A DNA stretch of 64,000 nt from Batkoa obscura. Its lineage: Eukaryota > Entomophthoromycota > Entomophthoromycetes > Entomophthorales > Batkoaceae. How positions within the stretch are numbered: position 1 is the stretch's first letter; each line of letters starts with the position of its first letter. A model generated the notes under the pieces. That model did not search any database and was not told the origin of the DNA. It worked only from the letters and a program-made list of their open reading frames with translations. Shown here in pieces: positions 1 to 15,317 of the stretch. The DNA is taken from assembly GCA_030770535.1 (NCBI GenBank), contig JASVEC010000008.1, forward strand, positions 1,178,001 through 1,242,000, read 5' to 3'. A program made the translations under genes and the position numbers.

Positions 1-826
1 TATCTTTATCATAGTTTAAATGATCTAAATCAGAAAATTTGATTTTTTTATCAAAGATAATAATTAATAATTGTCTTAAAGTAGCTGCTGCTGTATTATT
101 AACGACAGATACTTTGGATTCTTGTAAGCGAAAACAAATTAATAAGGCCTGTTATTAAAGTGAAATAAAAGAAGTAATATTAATATAAAATATAATAGTT
201 AGTGATTAATAAATTTACTGAATTCAATAATTCCCCTTGGATATTATCATAATTTGTTAGTAAAGGTAATACTGTTTGTAATACTCTTAATTGTACTTCA
301 ATATTATGGTTCAATATTTCAGATAATACTTTTAATATATTGCCAATGGATTTCTATCATTTTAATGTAAAAAAGAATAAAACTGATTAGTTTTTCATCA
401 TTTGGGATTGAAATTAAGTGATGATATTACCTCTGGTACCGCTTTATGTAGTATTAATTTTTGTAAACAAGCAATAGCTATTGAAATCAATTTTGGCATC
501 TTACTATTACATGCTAAATAAATGGGCTTTAAGGTTTCTTCTGTTTTAGCTAAGTCTATAGAATATTATATTTATTCAATTCTTTTTTTTTGATATTTCA
601 ATTTATTCTTTCTTACCTTCAGCTATTTCATTCGCTGTTCTATCCTTTGTTATCCTCATTATCATAATCACTTTTTCACATGCCTAAAAAAAGGTAATGA
701 AAGCTTTAAATTGAGGCCATTTATTGGAAAAATGAAATTTACTTCTTTTATTTCAGGAAATTTACGTCTCGCTTCATTGGATAAAGTGGATAATTCCGCT
801 TGTAAATAGACTGGTAAACTACTCAT
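1..826 (-). CDS. MON2: MON2-like Golgi/endosome trafficking protein, N-terminal part (truncated by window edge)
   Basis: Encodes the first ~186 residues of a Mon2-type protein, a large scaffold related to the Sec7/BIG Arf-GEFs that lacks the catalytic Sec7 domain and acts with Dopey at the Golgi and endosomes. Start ATG is at 824-826 and begins MSSLPVYLQAELSTLSNEAR, typical of the DCB region of Mon2/BIG proteins. Five exons: 743-826, 617-683, 431-555, 219-353 and 1-148 (open at the edge); joins keep frame and each intron has GT..AG ends. Exon 5 carries VVNNTAAATLRQL near residues 152-164, which I recognise as conserved in Mon2 N-termini. Most of the protein (usually well over 1,000 residues) lies outside the window. 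Family call from recalled motifs, not alignment. Confidence 0.82.
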
Positions 827-1223
827 TTTCTTTTATTTAGATAAGAAAAAATTAATGAATATTTTTAAAAAAAATAAGTAATGCTATGATGTTTGAAGTT
901 TTTTATTTTGAAATTTCAATTAATTTCTCAAATTAGGCTTTTTTTTATTGGATCAATAAAATGATTGATGTGACTAGAAATTGGAAATTTTAATATGCCA
1001 CGTAAATTCAACAAAAATTAAAATTAAAAATTACAATTTTATAATTATAAATATACTACACTACAAATTAAAATAAAATAAAATAAAACAACAAAATAAA
1101 AAAGCACTCAAAATTTACTACTTTTTAATAATTTTTAATAATTCAATTCTTTTATAATAACAAACTATCCTTCATTTCTTTCATCTATGAAAAAAAATCA
1201 ATGATTTTTATTTAATTAATTTA
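827..1223. promoter_or_regulatory. Spacer: MON2 promoter and 3' flank of the WD40 gene
   Basis: AT-rich space between the MON2 start (leftward) and the stop of the leftward WD40 gene. It holds AAAATAAAATA-type short repeats near 1070-1090. I see no TATA box close to the MON2 start and no further gene. Confidence 0.5.
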
Positions 1224-3930
<2,707 letters not shown>

Positions 3931-5949
3931 ATGGATTGCATTTATATATTACGATTCTTAACCTTACTCTTACCAATATTATATCTAATATTAGCTCCTT
4001 ATACTAAAGTAGAAGAAAGTTTTAATATACAAGCAATACATGATTTAATTACTTATGGATATAAAGAACTTGATAAAGTAAATTTATTCATATTTCTATT
4101 TCTTTTATTAATTAAAATTGATAATTAAGTTTGATCACATCCAATTTCCCGGTGTTGTTCCACGTACATTTTTAGGTAGTATTGTTATAGCTCACATTGT
4201 TAAACTACTATCCTTTTTTATAAATTTATTTTTTAATACATTTGATATCAAAGTGGATTTAAATGTTAAATTATTGAATTTATATTTAGGTAATTAAATA
4301 TAATAATATAAAACTTATAAAATAAATTAATATTACTTAGCAAGAGGTGTATTAGGTATTATATCTTCAATATCTATTTTAAGCATTGGAACACAATTAA
4401 AGCAAATAGCTAAAAAATATGAATATTGGTATTTATTATATTCAATAATACCATTTCATTATAATTTTTGGTGTACAAGAACATTACCAAATATGTTTGC
4501 TTTAATATTAGTTAATTTTTCAATTGCGTACTGGTTGAAATTAATAATTTTAAAAATTGATGAACCTAAATTAGAACCTTATAAAAAATATCAAAGTAAA
4601 GATAAAGAGGAGAATATTAAACTCATCTTGATTATTAAGTTTATTGTAATTTTATTACCCGCTGCTTTGATATTTCGTTCTGAAGTTTTCTTTTTATTGG
4701 GCTTTTTAGGGTTATCCGATATTATTACCAATCTATCATTTTATTTTAAATTATCTAGATTTTTAAAACTTTTATTTATCACAATGCTTATTACTATGAT
4801 AAGTTTAGGTAAATTTAATTATATTTATATTATTATATCAATAATTGATTAATTAATTAATTAGTTACTACAATAACAATTGATAGTCATTTTTGGAAGA
4901 ATAGCATATTTATAAAAAATACATGGCTATGGCCTGAAGGCTACGTATTTTATTTTAATGCTATCTTAAATAAGAGTCAAGAGTGGGGAATATCTCCTTT
5001 TAATTATTATTTTATCAATTCATTACCCAAAATCAATGGAATATCATATATGATGACAATAATTGGTTTATTGTTAATAAGTATAATATCAATAACTAAA
5101 AATCAATTAACTCGAAATTTAAAAGAAGCAAGAATCTTTTTATTAGTTAACAGTAAAATCACATTACCACTATTAGCTTATATTACATTTATGAGTGTTC
5201 ATGAACATAAAGAATGGCGTTTTATAATTTATATTGTACCTTTATTGAATATATCAGCTACTTGTACTACTATATTTTTGTTATCTTATATTAACAAAAA
5301 AAATTGGAAACTGATATCATTTACAATTCAATTTTTATTGAATTGGTGTTTATTAATTTGTTTTTGTATTACTATATTATTAGTATTTATATCTTCATTA
5401 AATTATCCTGGTGGTGAAGCATTATATATGACTCATCAAATTAATATTAAATATAATAATAACTTAAACAAAACAATTAATATTCATATGGATGTTGCTA
5501 CTGCTATGAATGGTGCTTCTAGATTTTTAGAAATTGGTAATAAAGAACAATGGAATTATGATAAGCTGGAAAATTTAAATCAACCAAATGAGTATTTAAA
5601 CTATACTTATTTACTCACATATAATCCAAAATTTCATCTTAATGATAATAATGAACAATTGAATATAAATAACAATATCAATTGGAAAGTAATTGGCATA
5701 AGTTATGGGTTTAATAAAGTAATTATTACTTCACCAAAATTATGGCTAAATAGAGTAACGAGTATTCATCCGTTGTCGTTGCTTATTAAAAGTAGAAATG
5801 AAGATAACAATAACAATAATCAGAATTCAAATATTAAAGATAATCGTTATTATTATAGAAAATTAGGATTAATCTTTTTAGAACATTTTACACCATTGAA
5901 AATTGAGTTTATTCCCAAATGTTATATTTTAAAAAACCAATTGATATAA
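3931..5949 (+). CDS. ALG12: Dolichyl-P-Man:Man7GlcNAc2-PP-dolichol alpha-1,6-mannosyltransferase
   Basis: ER-membrane GT22 mannosyltransferase adding the eighth mannose (alpha-1,6) to the lumenal lipid-linked oligosaccharide for N-glycosylation. Four exons, 3931-4077, 4130-4289, 4341-4808 and 4865-5949, give a 619-residue protein, slightly above the usual ~550. Recognisable pieces: YTKVEESFNIQAIHDL near residues 26-41 (first lumenal loop), FDHIQFPGVVPRTFLG at the start of exon 2, LWPEGYVFYFNAILNKSQEW in exon 4, and HEHKEWRFIIYIVPLLN near 371-387, the conserved HKE..F segment. Many hydrophobic helices throughout. The C-terminus contains Asn-rich stretches that probably account for the extra length. 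Converges with the transporter gene at 6155. Confidence 0.93.
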
Positions 5950-6154
5950 ATATTGAGTTATTTAGTTCATTAAAATAAATTTAATCAGAGTTTAGAACTT
6001 TTATTTATTATCTATTAGTTTCAATATTATATTATATTATAGTCAATTCATCAATTTTTTATTATAAGTATTATAATCAATACTTTTAAATTTTATTTTC
6101 TTCTAGCTAAGTTATTAAATAATAAAATGATTTACAAAATATTAAAACTAACAA

Positions 6155-7376
6155 CTAAATATCTAGATTTAATTGTTCTTGATACTGATAGTTTGTTGCT
6201 GAATCTTTTCTATTTTCTAATTCTTCTTGTAATGTAGCTCGAGTCAATAAAATAAAGGCTAAAAATATAATACTTCCACCTAACCAAGAATTCCAAGGAA
6301 TAACTAAGCCTAAAAGAGCTGAATCGACCAAGGATACTAGCGGAATAGTTATCATTACTCCGACGGATGCAAATACAGGTGAAGTAAGGGTTATAACTGC
6401 CATTAAACCAGCGTTATATAATACTCCCATTAAAGCATTGGTCATTAATAAAGGTAAAGCTGCTAGTGAAGGTAAGGCAAACTTTTCCAAACCAATGATA
6501 TGTAAGATAGGAATTGGAATCCATAACAAAGTAAAGGTAATAAAGCCAATATAACTAGTAATATAATTAGAAAGTGAAGTAGTTGGGTTTCTTACTGAAA
6601 CAGCATAAAATTTATATAAAACTTCAAAAAGACCAATTAATATAGCTGATATAATAGCTATCGAGTTACCAATTATACTTGATTGTCTTTCATTACTATC
6701 TGGTTCCGAATTAAATATAGAGATAATAATTACTCCTAAAATACTTAAACCTACTGATATAGATTTTAATATATGTAAACTTTCTAACTTAAATAACACC
6801 GAAAATAAATAAGCAAAAAAACAAGAAGTATTATAAATAGCTGTTAAACTCGACATTGAAGTTAAGCCAACTGCTACATACCACAAATAAGCCCCTAAAG
6901 TTAATACACATGCAATTAATATTACTGCTTTTAATAATGTAAAGCTTCTATTAAAAAATCGATTACTACTATCAAAATGCTCCCTTTCAAGTCCTTCAAC
7001 TTCAGACTTTATCTTATTATGACTATCTTTTATATTTGTTGATTTAACTATTTTTTTAAATAAAAGATCTAAGGGGTATACTAACATATAAAAAGAATGA
7101 CTAAACCAACTAATGTAATAAAAGAGTAATAGATAAGTTGCTATTCTATATAAAATGAATAATAATTTAAAAACTTACAGTATAAAATAGGGGTTTTTAA
7201 AATCAAATTCCTTTTGTAAAGCTTGAGTAACTTCCTAACTAAAAGGTTAACTAAATTTTTAATAAAAATAGTTTAAAATCTACCGTTTGAACTAAGAAAG
7301 CAATTAAGCAAAAACCTAAGAGTAATAACCCTATGAAGAATCGTCGATTGGATGGGTTGGTTTTATTTTCTTCCAT
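6155..7376 (-). CDS. DMT-superfamily (SLC35F/YML018C-Thi74-like) membrane transporter
   Basis: A 379-residue polytopic membrane protein resembling the fungal vacuolar-membrane group of drug/metabolite transporters (YML018C and Thi74 of yeast; SLC35F5 relatives). Exons 7284-7376, 7179-7234 and 6155-7145 join in frame. About ten hydrophobic helices: one after the basic N-terminus (residues ~14-30), the rest from ~50 on, with a loop rich in Ser, Asn and Lys around the second helix. A late helix contains the small-residue run LTSPVFASVGVMITIPLVSL, typical of the second EamA half. The substrate is unknown; YML018C has been placed at the vacuole, but location here is inference. The last ~30 residues are polar and cytosolic-looking. 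Confidence 0.8.
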
Positions 7377-8508
7377 GATAATTTTATTATTGAATTGTAT
7401 TTTATTTAATGTTAAATCAAGTGGAAGAAAGAAGTCTGAAACTTTTTTTTAATAAAAATTGCAATTAATGATATGTTTCAGAAGATATTCTATTAGTTGT
7501 TTTAAACTAACTTGGATTTTTCGGAAGTTAGTTTATGATGTAATAATCCATTTAAAAATTCATTATTTTAAGCCACTAGGAAGAACAGTGTGATTCTGAA
7601 ATGCTGTTATAGTTATTAACAGACCATTACTTAATATATATTATTAACTTTAGTTTTGTTTAAACTATTTTATAACAGTTAGAACTAGTTTAAATAGTTT
7701 ATAATAGTTTATATACAAATAGAATTTTATTTCTACGATAATAGATGAATTTGAAACTTTAACTATAATTTTGGAAATTTCTTAATTCATTGAAGTTGAA
7801 AATGAGGTTACAATTCATAATAAATTCTACTAAGCATGGAGTAATTGATTGTTATACTTCTCCATTAAAACACTATCCTCATATTTATGAATTTAAATTA
7901 GATTCTTATAATGTTAACATGCTGAATAAATATTTATAAAGCTATTATTTAATCTACTATTTTATTTTCAATTTGTATATTTGCCCATTGGCCAAATAAA
8001 ATGAAATATGGAAATGCCTTTTATTTTTAGTTTTTCCATTTTTCATCCAGCGTAAAATTTAAAAAAACTATTAGTAAAATATAAACCAAATAAACGTATT
8101 CTATTCTATTACTTTTACGATAAGATGTCCATTATGAGCGGTCGCATCTGACTTATATTGATTACGGTTACAGTTACGAATAAGTAAAACTACAGTCACT
8201 GTTTTTAATATTTTATTGACTTAAATTGTCTAAACAATTATATCCACCCATAAAGCATATACAACCAAAAGGGTTTAAACTCAAGTTCAACAGTGTAAAA
8301 ACAGATAACAGAATAAAGAACGTTAAAAGCACTTTATGATTAATATTTCTAATTTTTAAAAGCTTGAGCTATTCTTTAGCTTAGCCTTATATATGAAAAC
8401 TGAACTAAACTTAAACAGTCTAAAATTTCGAATATTTATAGAAAGTAGTATTAAAACAAATTTAAAGTTAATGGTGTTATAAACATTACTTAAATAAAAT
8501 CCAAAAAA
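7377..8508. other. 1.1 kb intergenic space, no gene seen
   Basis: Lies upstream of the transporter and downstream of the PPR gene (both leftward). AT-rich, with several GTTTAAA/TTTAAAC palindromes between 7500 and 7700. I see no element of the ~100 bp MITE family and no open frame that looks coding. Confidence 0.4.
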
Positions 8509-10575
8509 TTATTTTTTATTAGTAACATGAAGATTAATACGTTGATGTTTATGTAAATGATGTTTGACTCTATGATCTAATAAGAAGGATGATTCTTTTA
8601 ATTTATTATAAAATTGAGCAGCTAAACTATGATTAAAGTCATAATAAGACCCTTTAAATAATTCCATAAAAGTAATTTGATCCATTGGGATTTGATTCTC
8701 TGTCATTTCATTAATTAAACTCCTTACCAAATAATAATCTTTTTGATTGATTCCTCCTTTCAATAAAATATTATAAGTACATGTATCAGCTACGAACCCA
8801 GATTTGACAATTTCTTTAAACATTGAAATGGCCATTTTTAATTTATCTTCTTTTATCAATTGATTTAATTGTGAATTGACCATCCTTCTAGTAGGAATAT
8901 AACCAAGTTGTGTTATATTGACTATAAATTCATTCGCTTGTTTAATAAAACCTCCTTTATACATACCAATCACTATCTGTTGAACCATTAATTTAGAAGG
9001 TGAGTACCCAAATTTGACCATTTGTAAAAGTTTTTCCGCTGCTTTTTCAACCATATTTTCCGATAAATAATTGTGTGTAAAACAAGTTAATATTTGTATG
9101 GTTGGTGTATTCTGTTTTTTAATCATTGCTTCTAATATCAACTCTGCTCTTTCATACTCCCCTTGACGTATTAATTCCACTATCATTATTCCATATTTAT
9201 AACATTCGCTTCTCATCTCTATATTTAATAACTCATTAAGTATTGTTTCAAACTCTTGTTCTGTAGGTTTTGAATTTCTTAATTGATCCTTAAATAAAGA
9301 TATCTGTACCGATTTTAAGCCGGTATCAAGTTTTGGAATTACTTTATCGTCTAAAAATGAAATAAAATTTGTATCATTGATTTTGTTTTTAAGCGGTAAA
9401 ACAATTGAACTTGTTAACTCATTAGGTTCAAACTTATGTTCTTCAAATACCTTCATAATAGTGGGATAAAGGAGTGGGGAGGAAAATTTATTTAATGAAC
9501 TAAGCAGCGTATTACATGTCACTGTATCTGGTTTAATTTTTGAATCCAATAATTTATTTAGGTGATTGATGAAACCTTTAAAGTTAATCGTCTTTATTGA
9601 ATAATGTAAAAATATGTTGTAAGTCCTTAAGTCTTTAGGTATCTCTAACTGATCTATCATCTTTATCCATTTTGAAGCGCTCTTATAATCCTCATACGAA
9701 ACAAATGTACTTAGTATTTTATTTGATAAGTTAGTGGAAACCGTTGCTTGCTTATTTTCCGTATTTATTTGTGTAAATAATTTATAAATATGACTTGAAT
9801 TGATATTTAAAAACTTATCTAAACTATTACCTTTGAATTCTCCTTCTTGATCCAACGTATTAACTAATTTCCATATATCATTTAATTCCTTTATTAATCG
9901 TTTTGAATCATACCTTGTATTATTAATTTCCGTCAGCAAAATTTGATATTCTTTTGATAAATCAGACTTTTCACAAAACTTAGCATTCTCGAGTAAAGAT
10001 ATATAAATACAAATAGCAAATGGTATATTATCATGCTTCAATAAAATTTTAATTAATTCCTTAGCAAGCCCAGAATTAATAACTAAAGTATGTGATAACT
10101 TTTTACCTGGAAACATGAGCTTTTTTTTAAAGTGTTGAACAGAGTGATAAAAACTAATAAACAAATTGGCAACCCTTTCATCAGAATAAACTAATTCCTC
10201 TTTTTTTAAACATATCCTACTTAAATTCACTTTTACATTGTCTGGCTTTAAAACTTGATCCATTTCAAAATTTAACGTTTCCTCATAAATTAACCATGGG
10301 TTGTATATCTCTTTCGAATATTTCACTCCGAAAACGGCATCTTTGTTTTCTAATTTTTCTAACAAATGGCCATTTTGTTCTTTGTTCAATGGTTCATCGA
10401 GGATTGCTAGATTGCTATAACTTCTAATGATACAACCACGGTTTGGATGATTAAAACCCAAATTAGTTACCAACAGTGTGCTTGATCTTAAATAAACCTT
10501 ATGGTAAGTTTGGAAGAAAACATGAGATACCTTTGATGTTATAATATGCTGGATCCCATTATATTTTGCTTTCAT
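8509..10575 (-). CDS. Mitochondrial pentatricopeptide-repeat (PPR) protein
   Basis: A single-exon 688-residue protein. The first ~55 residues are basic and hydroxylated with almost no acidic residues, fitting a mitochondrial targeting peptide. From about residue 290 onward there are degenerate 35-residue helical-hairpin repeats, for example DLRTYNIFLHYSIKT, PDTVTCNTLLSSLNK, PTIQILTCFTHNYL and, near residue 600, VADTCTYNILLKGGINQKDY, a near-consensus PPR motif. Fungal PPR proteins bind organellar transcripts to control their processing, stability or translation; the RNA target here cannot be read from sequence. It is the longest intronless housekeeping gene in the window. Start ATG at 10573-10575 is supported by the presequence directly following it. 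Confidence 0.85.
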   Translation of the reverse strand: MKAKYNGIQHIITSKVSHVFFQTYHKVYLRSSTLLVTNLGFNHPNRGCIIRSYSNLAILDEPLNKEQNGHLLEKLENKDAVFGVKYSKEIYNPWLIYEETLNFEMDQVLKPDNVKVNLSRICLKKEELVYSDERVANLFISFYHSVQHFKKKLMFPGKKLSHTLVINSGLAKELIKILLKHDNIPFAICIYISLLENAKFCEKSDLSKEYQILLTEINNTRYDSKRLIKELNDIWKLVNTLDQEGEFKGNSLDKFLNINSSHIYKLFTQINTENKQATVSTNLSNKILSTFVSYEDYKSASKWIKMIDQLEIPKDLRTYNIFLHYSIKTINFKGFINHLNKLLDSKIKPDTVTCNTLLSSLNKFSSPLLYPTIMKVFEEHKFEPNELTSSIVLPLKNKINDTNFISFLDDKVIPKLDTGLKSVQISLFKDQLRNSKPTEQEFETILNELLNIEMRSECYKYGIMIVELIRQGEYERAELILEAMIKKQNTPTIQILTCFTHNYLSENMVEKAAEKLLQMVKFGYSPSKLMVQQIVIGMYKGGFIKQANEFIVNITQLGYIPTRRMVNSQLNQLIKEDKLKMAISMFKEIVKSGFVADTCTYNILLKGGINQKDYYLVRSLINEMTENQIPMDQITFMELFKGSYYDFNHSLAAQFYNKLKESSFLLDHRVKHHLHKHQRINLHVTNKK

Positions 10576-11845
10576 CTCTGATTATATTAAAATCTGTCTA
10601 TTTTTTGAGTTTGTAAGTTTAGACCTAAGATTTATTATGGGAAATATACAAAATCATTGGATTGGCTAATCCATGAAAGGATCAGATAAGACCATTGCAA
10701 AAATAACTGAGAAAAGTAAATAGCCTTTTCTAAATGCAATTTTTGGACTAAATGTGTATTATAAAAGTAAGTTATTGAGTACTAATTTTATATCGTTGAC
10801 CATGATTATTTTAAAATTAAAATATCTATTTTGAGTATTTCTTAAAATACACTAGCTATGAAAACAGGTTTTTAAATACCTGAAGATTTTGGTAAGACTG
10901 TTTATATATATTACCCGAAAAGTATAAATTTATTATTAATATACCTTTACTACCTTCTTGTACAACTATAGTTTTGTAAGATTCTTTGAATGTTCTTTAA
11001 TTGTTACATATGTTTCCTACCTATGTATGTTTGGAAAATATTTTATTATTCTCACGCTTTTTTAATTATATAAAACAAGATGGTATAATTAAACCATTCT
11101 TGTGTATCATTTTATATACGCTAAAACTAGTATTTTTAATAGAAATTAAAAAATTGTATCAACACATGAACTTATCAATATTCTGATATGGCTACTTTTA
11201 TTATGCTTTATCAATAAAAATGGATAGTGTTTTAGTAATTGATGATTCAATAATCAACTTAAGTTTCTGTCTTAAAATGCCATCATATTATAGTATATCA
11301 ATAAACTAATATATGAGGATGTATTTTTGTGTTTAAGAATTTTACTAACAATTTTTCCGCTCAAATAGTGCTTAAAAGATAGAAAAAGTGATGAAGCCAA
11401 AAAAAACACCACTATATTATTTTAAAATAAATTTATTTTGATAGATTTGATTAAAGTAGACTAAAATTTACTTAAAATAGCAATTTTTTAGCTAATTAAA
11501 TTGTTACTTGATATATAAACGTCATTACTTACATATCAAACTCCAAGGAGCTAAAGAATAATAAACATATCTCAGAATATAACTATGAAATATGCTTTAT
11601 ATTCAACTACTTTTATATATTTATGCTTGTCATTTGGAATACCTATCTTATCTACACTTACCTAACCAGCAACGAGTAATCCTGATTATGATCTAAGAAA
11701 CCCCAAAAAAATCGTAGTTCAAATTTGCTATCAAAAATTCACAAACTGTGATTGGCTCCATTCAAAAGAAAAGAAAGAGTTTAACTATCATCAATATAAA
11801 AGGAAAATAAATTCCAAAGTTTCTTATAATTTCAGCTCAGATAAG
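10576..11845. other. Intergenic space with one MITE copy
   Basis: Space between the divergently transcribed PPR and RanBP1-domain genes. It holds a full-length ~100 bp inverted-repeat element (11314-11414). The rest is AT-rich with short chance open frames only. Confidence 0.45.
11314..11414 (+). mobile_element. MITE-like element, family A, copy 1
   Basis: 101 bp copy of the dispersed element: starts TGAGGATGTATTTT, ends AACACCACTA, with core TTTACTAACAATTTTTCCGC followed by TCAAATAGTGCTTAAAAG. TA lies on both sides. Same length and orientation as the copy at 53394. Confidence 0.8.
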
Positions 11846-13656
11846 ATGGGAGGATCGAAAGGTACTCTAAGCTTATGCTTTTTACTCTTTTATATACTGA
11901 TAGAATAATAGTAGATAAAGAGAACGGTACTAATAAACAAGAAGAAGATAATAATACTTTACGTGAAGGTATAATTTTTGTTTAACTATAAAATTTAATT
12001 TAATACTTATAGTAGCTCAAAAAGAACAAAATACTCATGTAAATCCAACAAACGAATCACCAGCCGTAATTTTATATTTTTAATATGATCGGAAGCTAAT
12101 TAGTCATAGGGGTATGAGGAGGCAGAGTCATCTAAAGATGAAAAAACAGTAAATGGAGGCGAGGCAGCAAAGAATTCCAAAAGAAGATTATCAGTTGATG
12201 CATCACCTAAAAATATCGAAGGAGAGTCACCTGATAATCCAAAGAAAAAGTTTGTTTATTTTCCTTTCTTTAAATGATTTACTCATTTCTTTTAGAAATG
12301 TTACTGAGAAAGTAATTGAAAATAATAACTCTTCCAATACCATAGTTAGTGTAAGTGTTTTAAATTATATCTAGTACTTGCTAATTTGATTTCAGAAGGA
12401 AGAAGCTACAGCCTCAAGCACAACAACTCCTTCTTTTGGAAGAACTTTTGGTGCAACATATCATAGCTTAAACGAGAAATATGGTACCTCTTCGAAATTC
12501 GCTAATTTACAATCTATGTACACCAAACTAAATGTAACTATTTTACTTTCAATAAATGTTTTCTAAAATACCTCATAGGCAACTCCTGCAGATGAAATAA
12601 CTAAAAAAGATGAAAACAGTGCTCTTTTTGGCGAGAGCGCACCTCTATTTGGTAGTGGTACTACATTAGGAAGAGATGTTAAGCTCCCTAAAATTGATAT
12701 GTTTGCAAAATCGCCAGTTGTTAATAAAGATGACCCATCTGGTACTACACCCTTTGGTGAGAACTCACGTTTATTTGGTAGTGGAACATCGCTAGGAGGA
12801 GAAGTTAAACTTCCTACCGTCGATATTTTTGCAAAGTCATTAACTGATAATAAAAAAAGTCTACCCTTTGGTGGAAGCTCAAGCTTATTTGGCAGTGGTA
12901 CTTCATTAGGTAGCGATATTAATTTCCCTAAAGTTGATCTTTTTGCAAGATCATCAGATGATGCAGAAAAAAAAGAAGAACCCACCAATGATGATGTACC
13001 TGAAACTTCAACTAGCGTTGCTATTACTGAAAAAAAAGAAACCATAACTGCTAAGGACAGTAATGATTCCAATGGAAAAAGTGGACTTAGTACTCTTTTT
13101 GAGCCTTACAAAAGTAAACATATATATTAAATACAACCATTCATCGTATTAATGTAATTAGGTGTGAGTGGGGAAGAAGATGAAGCCACTCTTTATGAGG
13201 TAATTATTTTAATAACTGAAAGTTTTATGTTGATTTGAATAGATTGATGGGAAATTGTTTGTATATAATAGAGACGATAGGGCATGGGCAGAACGTGGAT
13301 TCGGAGCTCTTAAACTACTTAAAAGTAAAGCTAATGAAGGAGATTATCGATTAGGTAATTAGTTTTATTTAAAATAGATTGTTTATTTATAGTATTCTAG
13401 TTATGCGACATGGAAAGACCAAGAAAGTGATTTTAAATTCTAAGGTTTTTAGAGATATGAACCCCCAGGGGGCTGAATTCAGATTGGACTTTTTGGCTGC
13501 AGATGATAGTAAAGTTTCCTCATATGCTTTTAAGGTAAAACTAATATTTTTTTTGAATTCATTGTGCTTATTCTTTTTTAGACAAAGGCCAATGAAAAGC
13601 TCAATGTGTTAATTGGGAAATTAAAAGATGCTATTGCTTCTCTTCAGAAAGAATAA
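11846..13656 (+). CDS. RanBP1-domain nuclear transport factor (Yrb2/Hba1/RanBP3-like)
   Basis: A 450-residue protein from eleven exons: 11846-11861, 11912-11968, 12013-12065, 12110-12249, 12296-12350, 12396-12533, 12579-13113, 13162-13199, 13243-13354, 13401-13534, 13582-13656; every join holds frame. Residues ~332-450 form a Ran-binding domain: EEDEATLYEIDGKLFVYNRD, RAWAERGFGALKLLK, then YRLVMRHGKTKKVILN and a C-terminal helix. The middle contains three repeats of roughly 45 residues around LFGSGT-LG followed by a LP-x-D-x-FAKS segment, FG-like and nucleoporin-like. The N-terminus is charged with a basic KRR/KKK stretch that may be a nuclear signal. This layout fits the Yrb2/Hba1/RanBP3 export cofactor that links RanGTP to Crm1; a Nup50/Nup2-type nucleoporin is the alternative. 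Confidence 0.85.
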
Positions 13657-13942
13657 AAATAAGTTATTGGCATCTCTTACCTACAGTATGTTTTTAAGCT
13701 TGGTTTGAATAGTTTAATTAAGGCTAGATGCTAATTTCAGCTAGGTTTTAATTATTATTTTCAAACAAAATAAACTGTTAGTTTTTGATAGTCTATCTGT
13801 TGGTGCTTTACTATGCTAATTGAATCATATGATTTAACTTTTAGTTTTTATGCTGTGTAAGGTTTTGGAGATAAAGGTACCATGTAAAATGGTTGTGTTT
13901 TATAATTTAAGCCTTTTTATAATTCAAATTACCCAGTAATAT

Positions 13943-14038
13943 AAGAGATGCCTTTTTCATTTTGGTGTTTTGTCCACTTTTTAAGTAATTTAATTCAAAA
14001 AATTATTAGTCAAATTCTTAAACAAAAAAACATCTCCG
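13943..14038 (-). mobile_element. MITE-like element, family A, copy 2 (diverged)
   Basis: Inverted copy: AAGAGATG at the left, the reverse-complement core CACTTTTTAAG..AATTATTAGTCAAATTCTTAAAC, and CATCTCCG at the right. Clearly related but more diverged than most. Confidence 0.65.
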
Positions 14039-14449
14039 CAATGTCTTTGCCTTCAAAGAATTATCTAAGCGTTAGCATTTTATTTTCTTTATTTATATTT
14101 GATATGATGTTTCAGGTTTGCTTGCACCAAATATCAGAGTTTTTTTTAATATGAAACACTAACTAATATATAAAGGCTTTTAACAATTATGTTCTCATTG
14201 TAATTTGTTTTTTTATAAATTAAAATTAGCTTTTAATATTAACTTATAATAATTTAAAAACCAATACGGGGATAGCTATTTTTTTTTAAAACAATCAAAC
14301 AATATTAACAATATAATGGGTTTTATCTTGCTTGATAAAAACTGATTCAAATTAATGAAAGTACAAAAATATATGGAACAATTATTAAAAAAATACAAAT
14401 GTCATAAATTATTATTTAGTAAAAATAACCCATAAATAACTATAAGATA

Positions 14450-14549
14450 TGGGGATGTATTTTTTTGTTTAAAAACTTTACTAACAATCTTTCCGTTCAA
14501 ATGGCGCTTAAAAGATAGAAAAAGTAATAAAACCAAAAAAACATCCCCA
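14450..14549 (+). mobile_element. MITE-like element, family A, copy 3
   Basis: 100 bp copy running from TGGGGATGTATTTTTTTG to ACATCCCCA, flanked on both sides by TA. Terminal inverted repeats are nearly perfect for ~17 bp. Confidence 0.85.
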
Positions 14550-15198
14550 TATGGAAAATGTTATAAAGACTTAGGAATACTATAATGGAATTTAGAAGAC
14601 AATTATCACGTTACTAGTTAATCTTTTCACCGAATTTAATATTATGAAACGGAAATATAGTAATTAAGTTGTTAGATGAGTTAAATTTTCAAAGAATGAT
14701 ATTTCATAAGATATCCTAATTTAAACTTGTTGTTAGTTAATGTAATGAAGTTACAACTTTTAAAAAATACAAATAAGCTAATTTAAACTCTGAATATTCT
14801 AGAATTTAAATGTTCTTATTTAAATATTGGGCTTTAAGGTGAGGACTCATTCTAATAAATTTGATTAAAAAACCTACGATACCTGTGTTTTATTAGCAAT
14901 AAGCTAGTAAGTCAATATATCTAAAGTCAATATATTCATTTTTATTGTATTATTATGCTGTAAACCATATTAAATTGATATTTTTTCAACTTTTAAAATA
15001 AATAAAATAACAAATTTCGAAATCTAAAATAATAAAACAGAATATTGGGATACTATATTGGCAAATAGAATTTAAAAATAGAAGATATTATTCTTTGATT
15101 ACATATTTAGTTTTCGAGCTTACTTTATCAAAATATAGAGTTAATATAGAAATGGATTCATCCTTTAATTGAAAGGCAATGATAATAAAAGGAGCTTG

Positions 15199-15317
15199 AT
15201 TCCTTAACTTTATCAAAGATCAGGTACTTTAAAGTTTACCCAAGCAGCAGGTGACACCCTCTTAATGGTAATTACATGTGATCGAAACAGTCTTCTTAGA
15301 TATTGTCATAAGGTTTG
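15199..15317 (+). pseudogene. Coding-like remnant, unidentified
   Basis: One frame reads about 35 mixed-composition residues (ending ..CDRNSLLRYCHKV and a stop) in DNA of higher complexity than its surroundings. There is no ATG and no obvious splice partner. It may be a decayed gene fragment; weakly supported. Confidence 0.25.

Noticed and set aside
4809-4864. Reading ALG12 exon 3 straight through to the stop near 4850 as a separate 119-residue protein
   Set aside because: A GTAAAT..TTAATTAG intron joins it in frame to the rest of ALG12, and the family motifs continue in exon 4.
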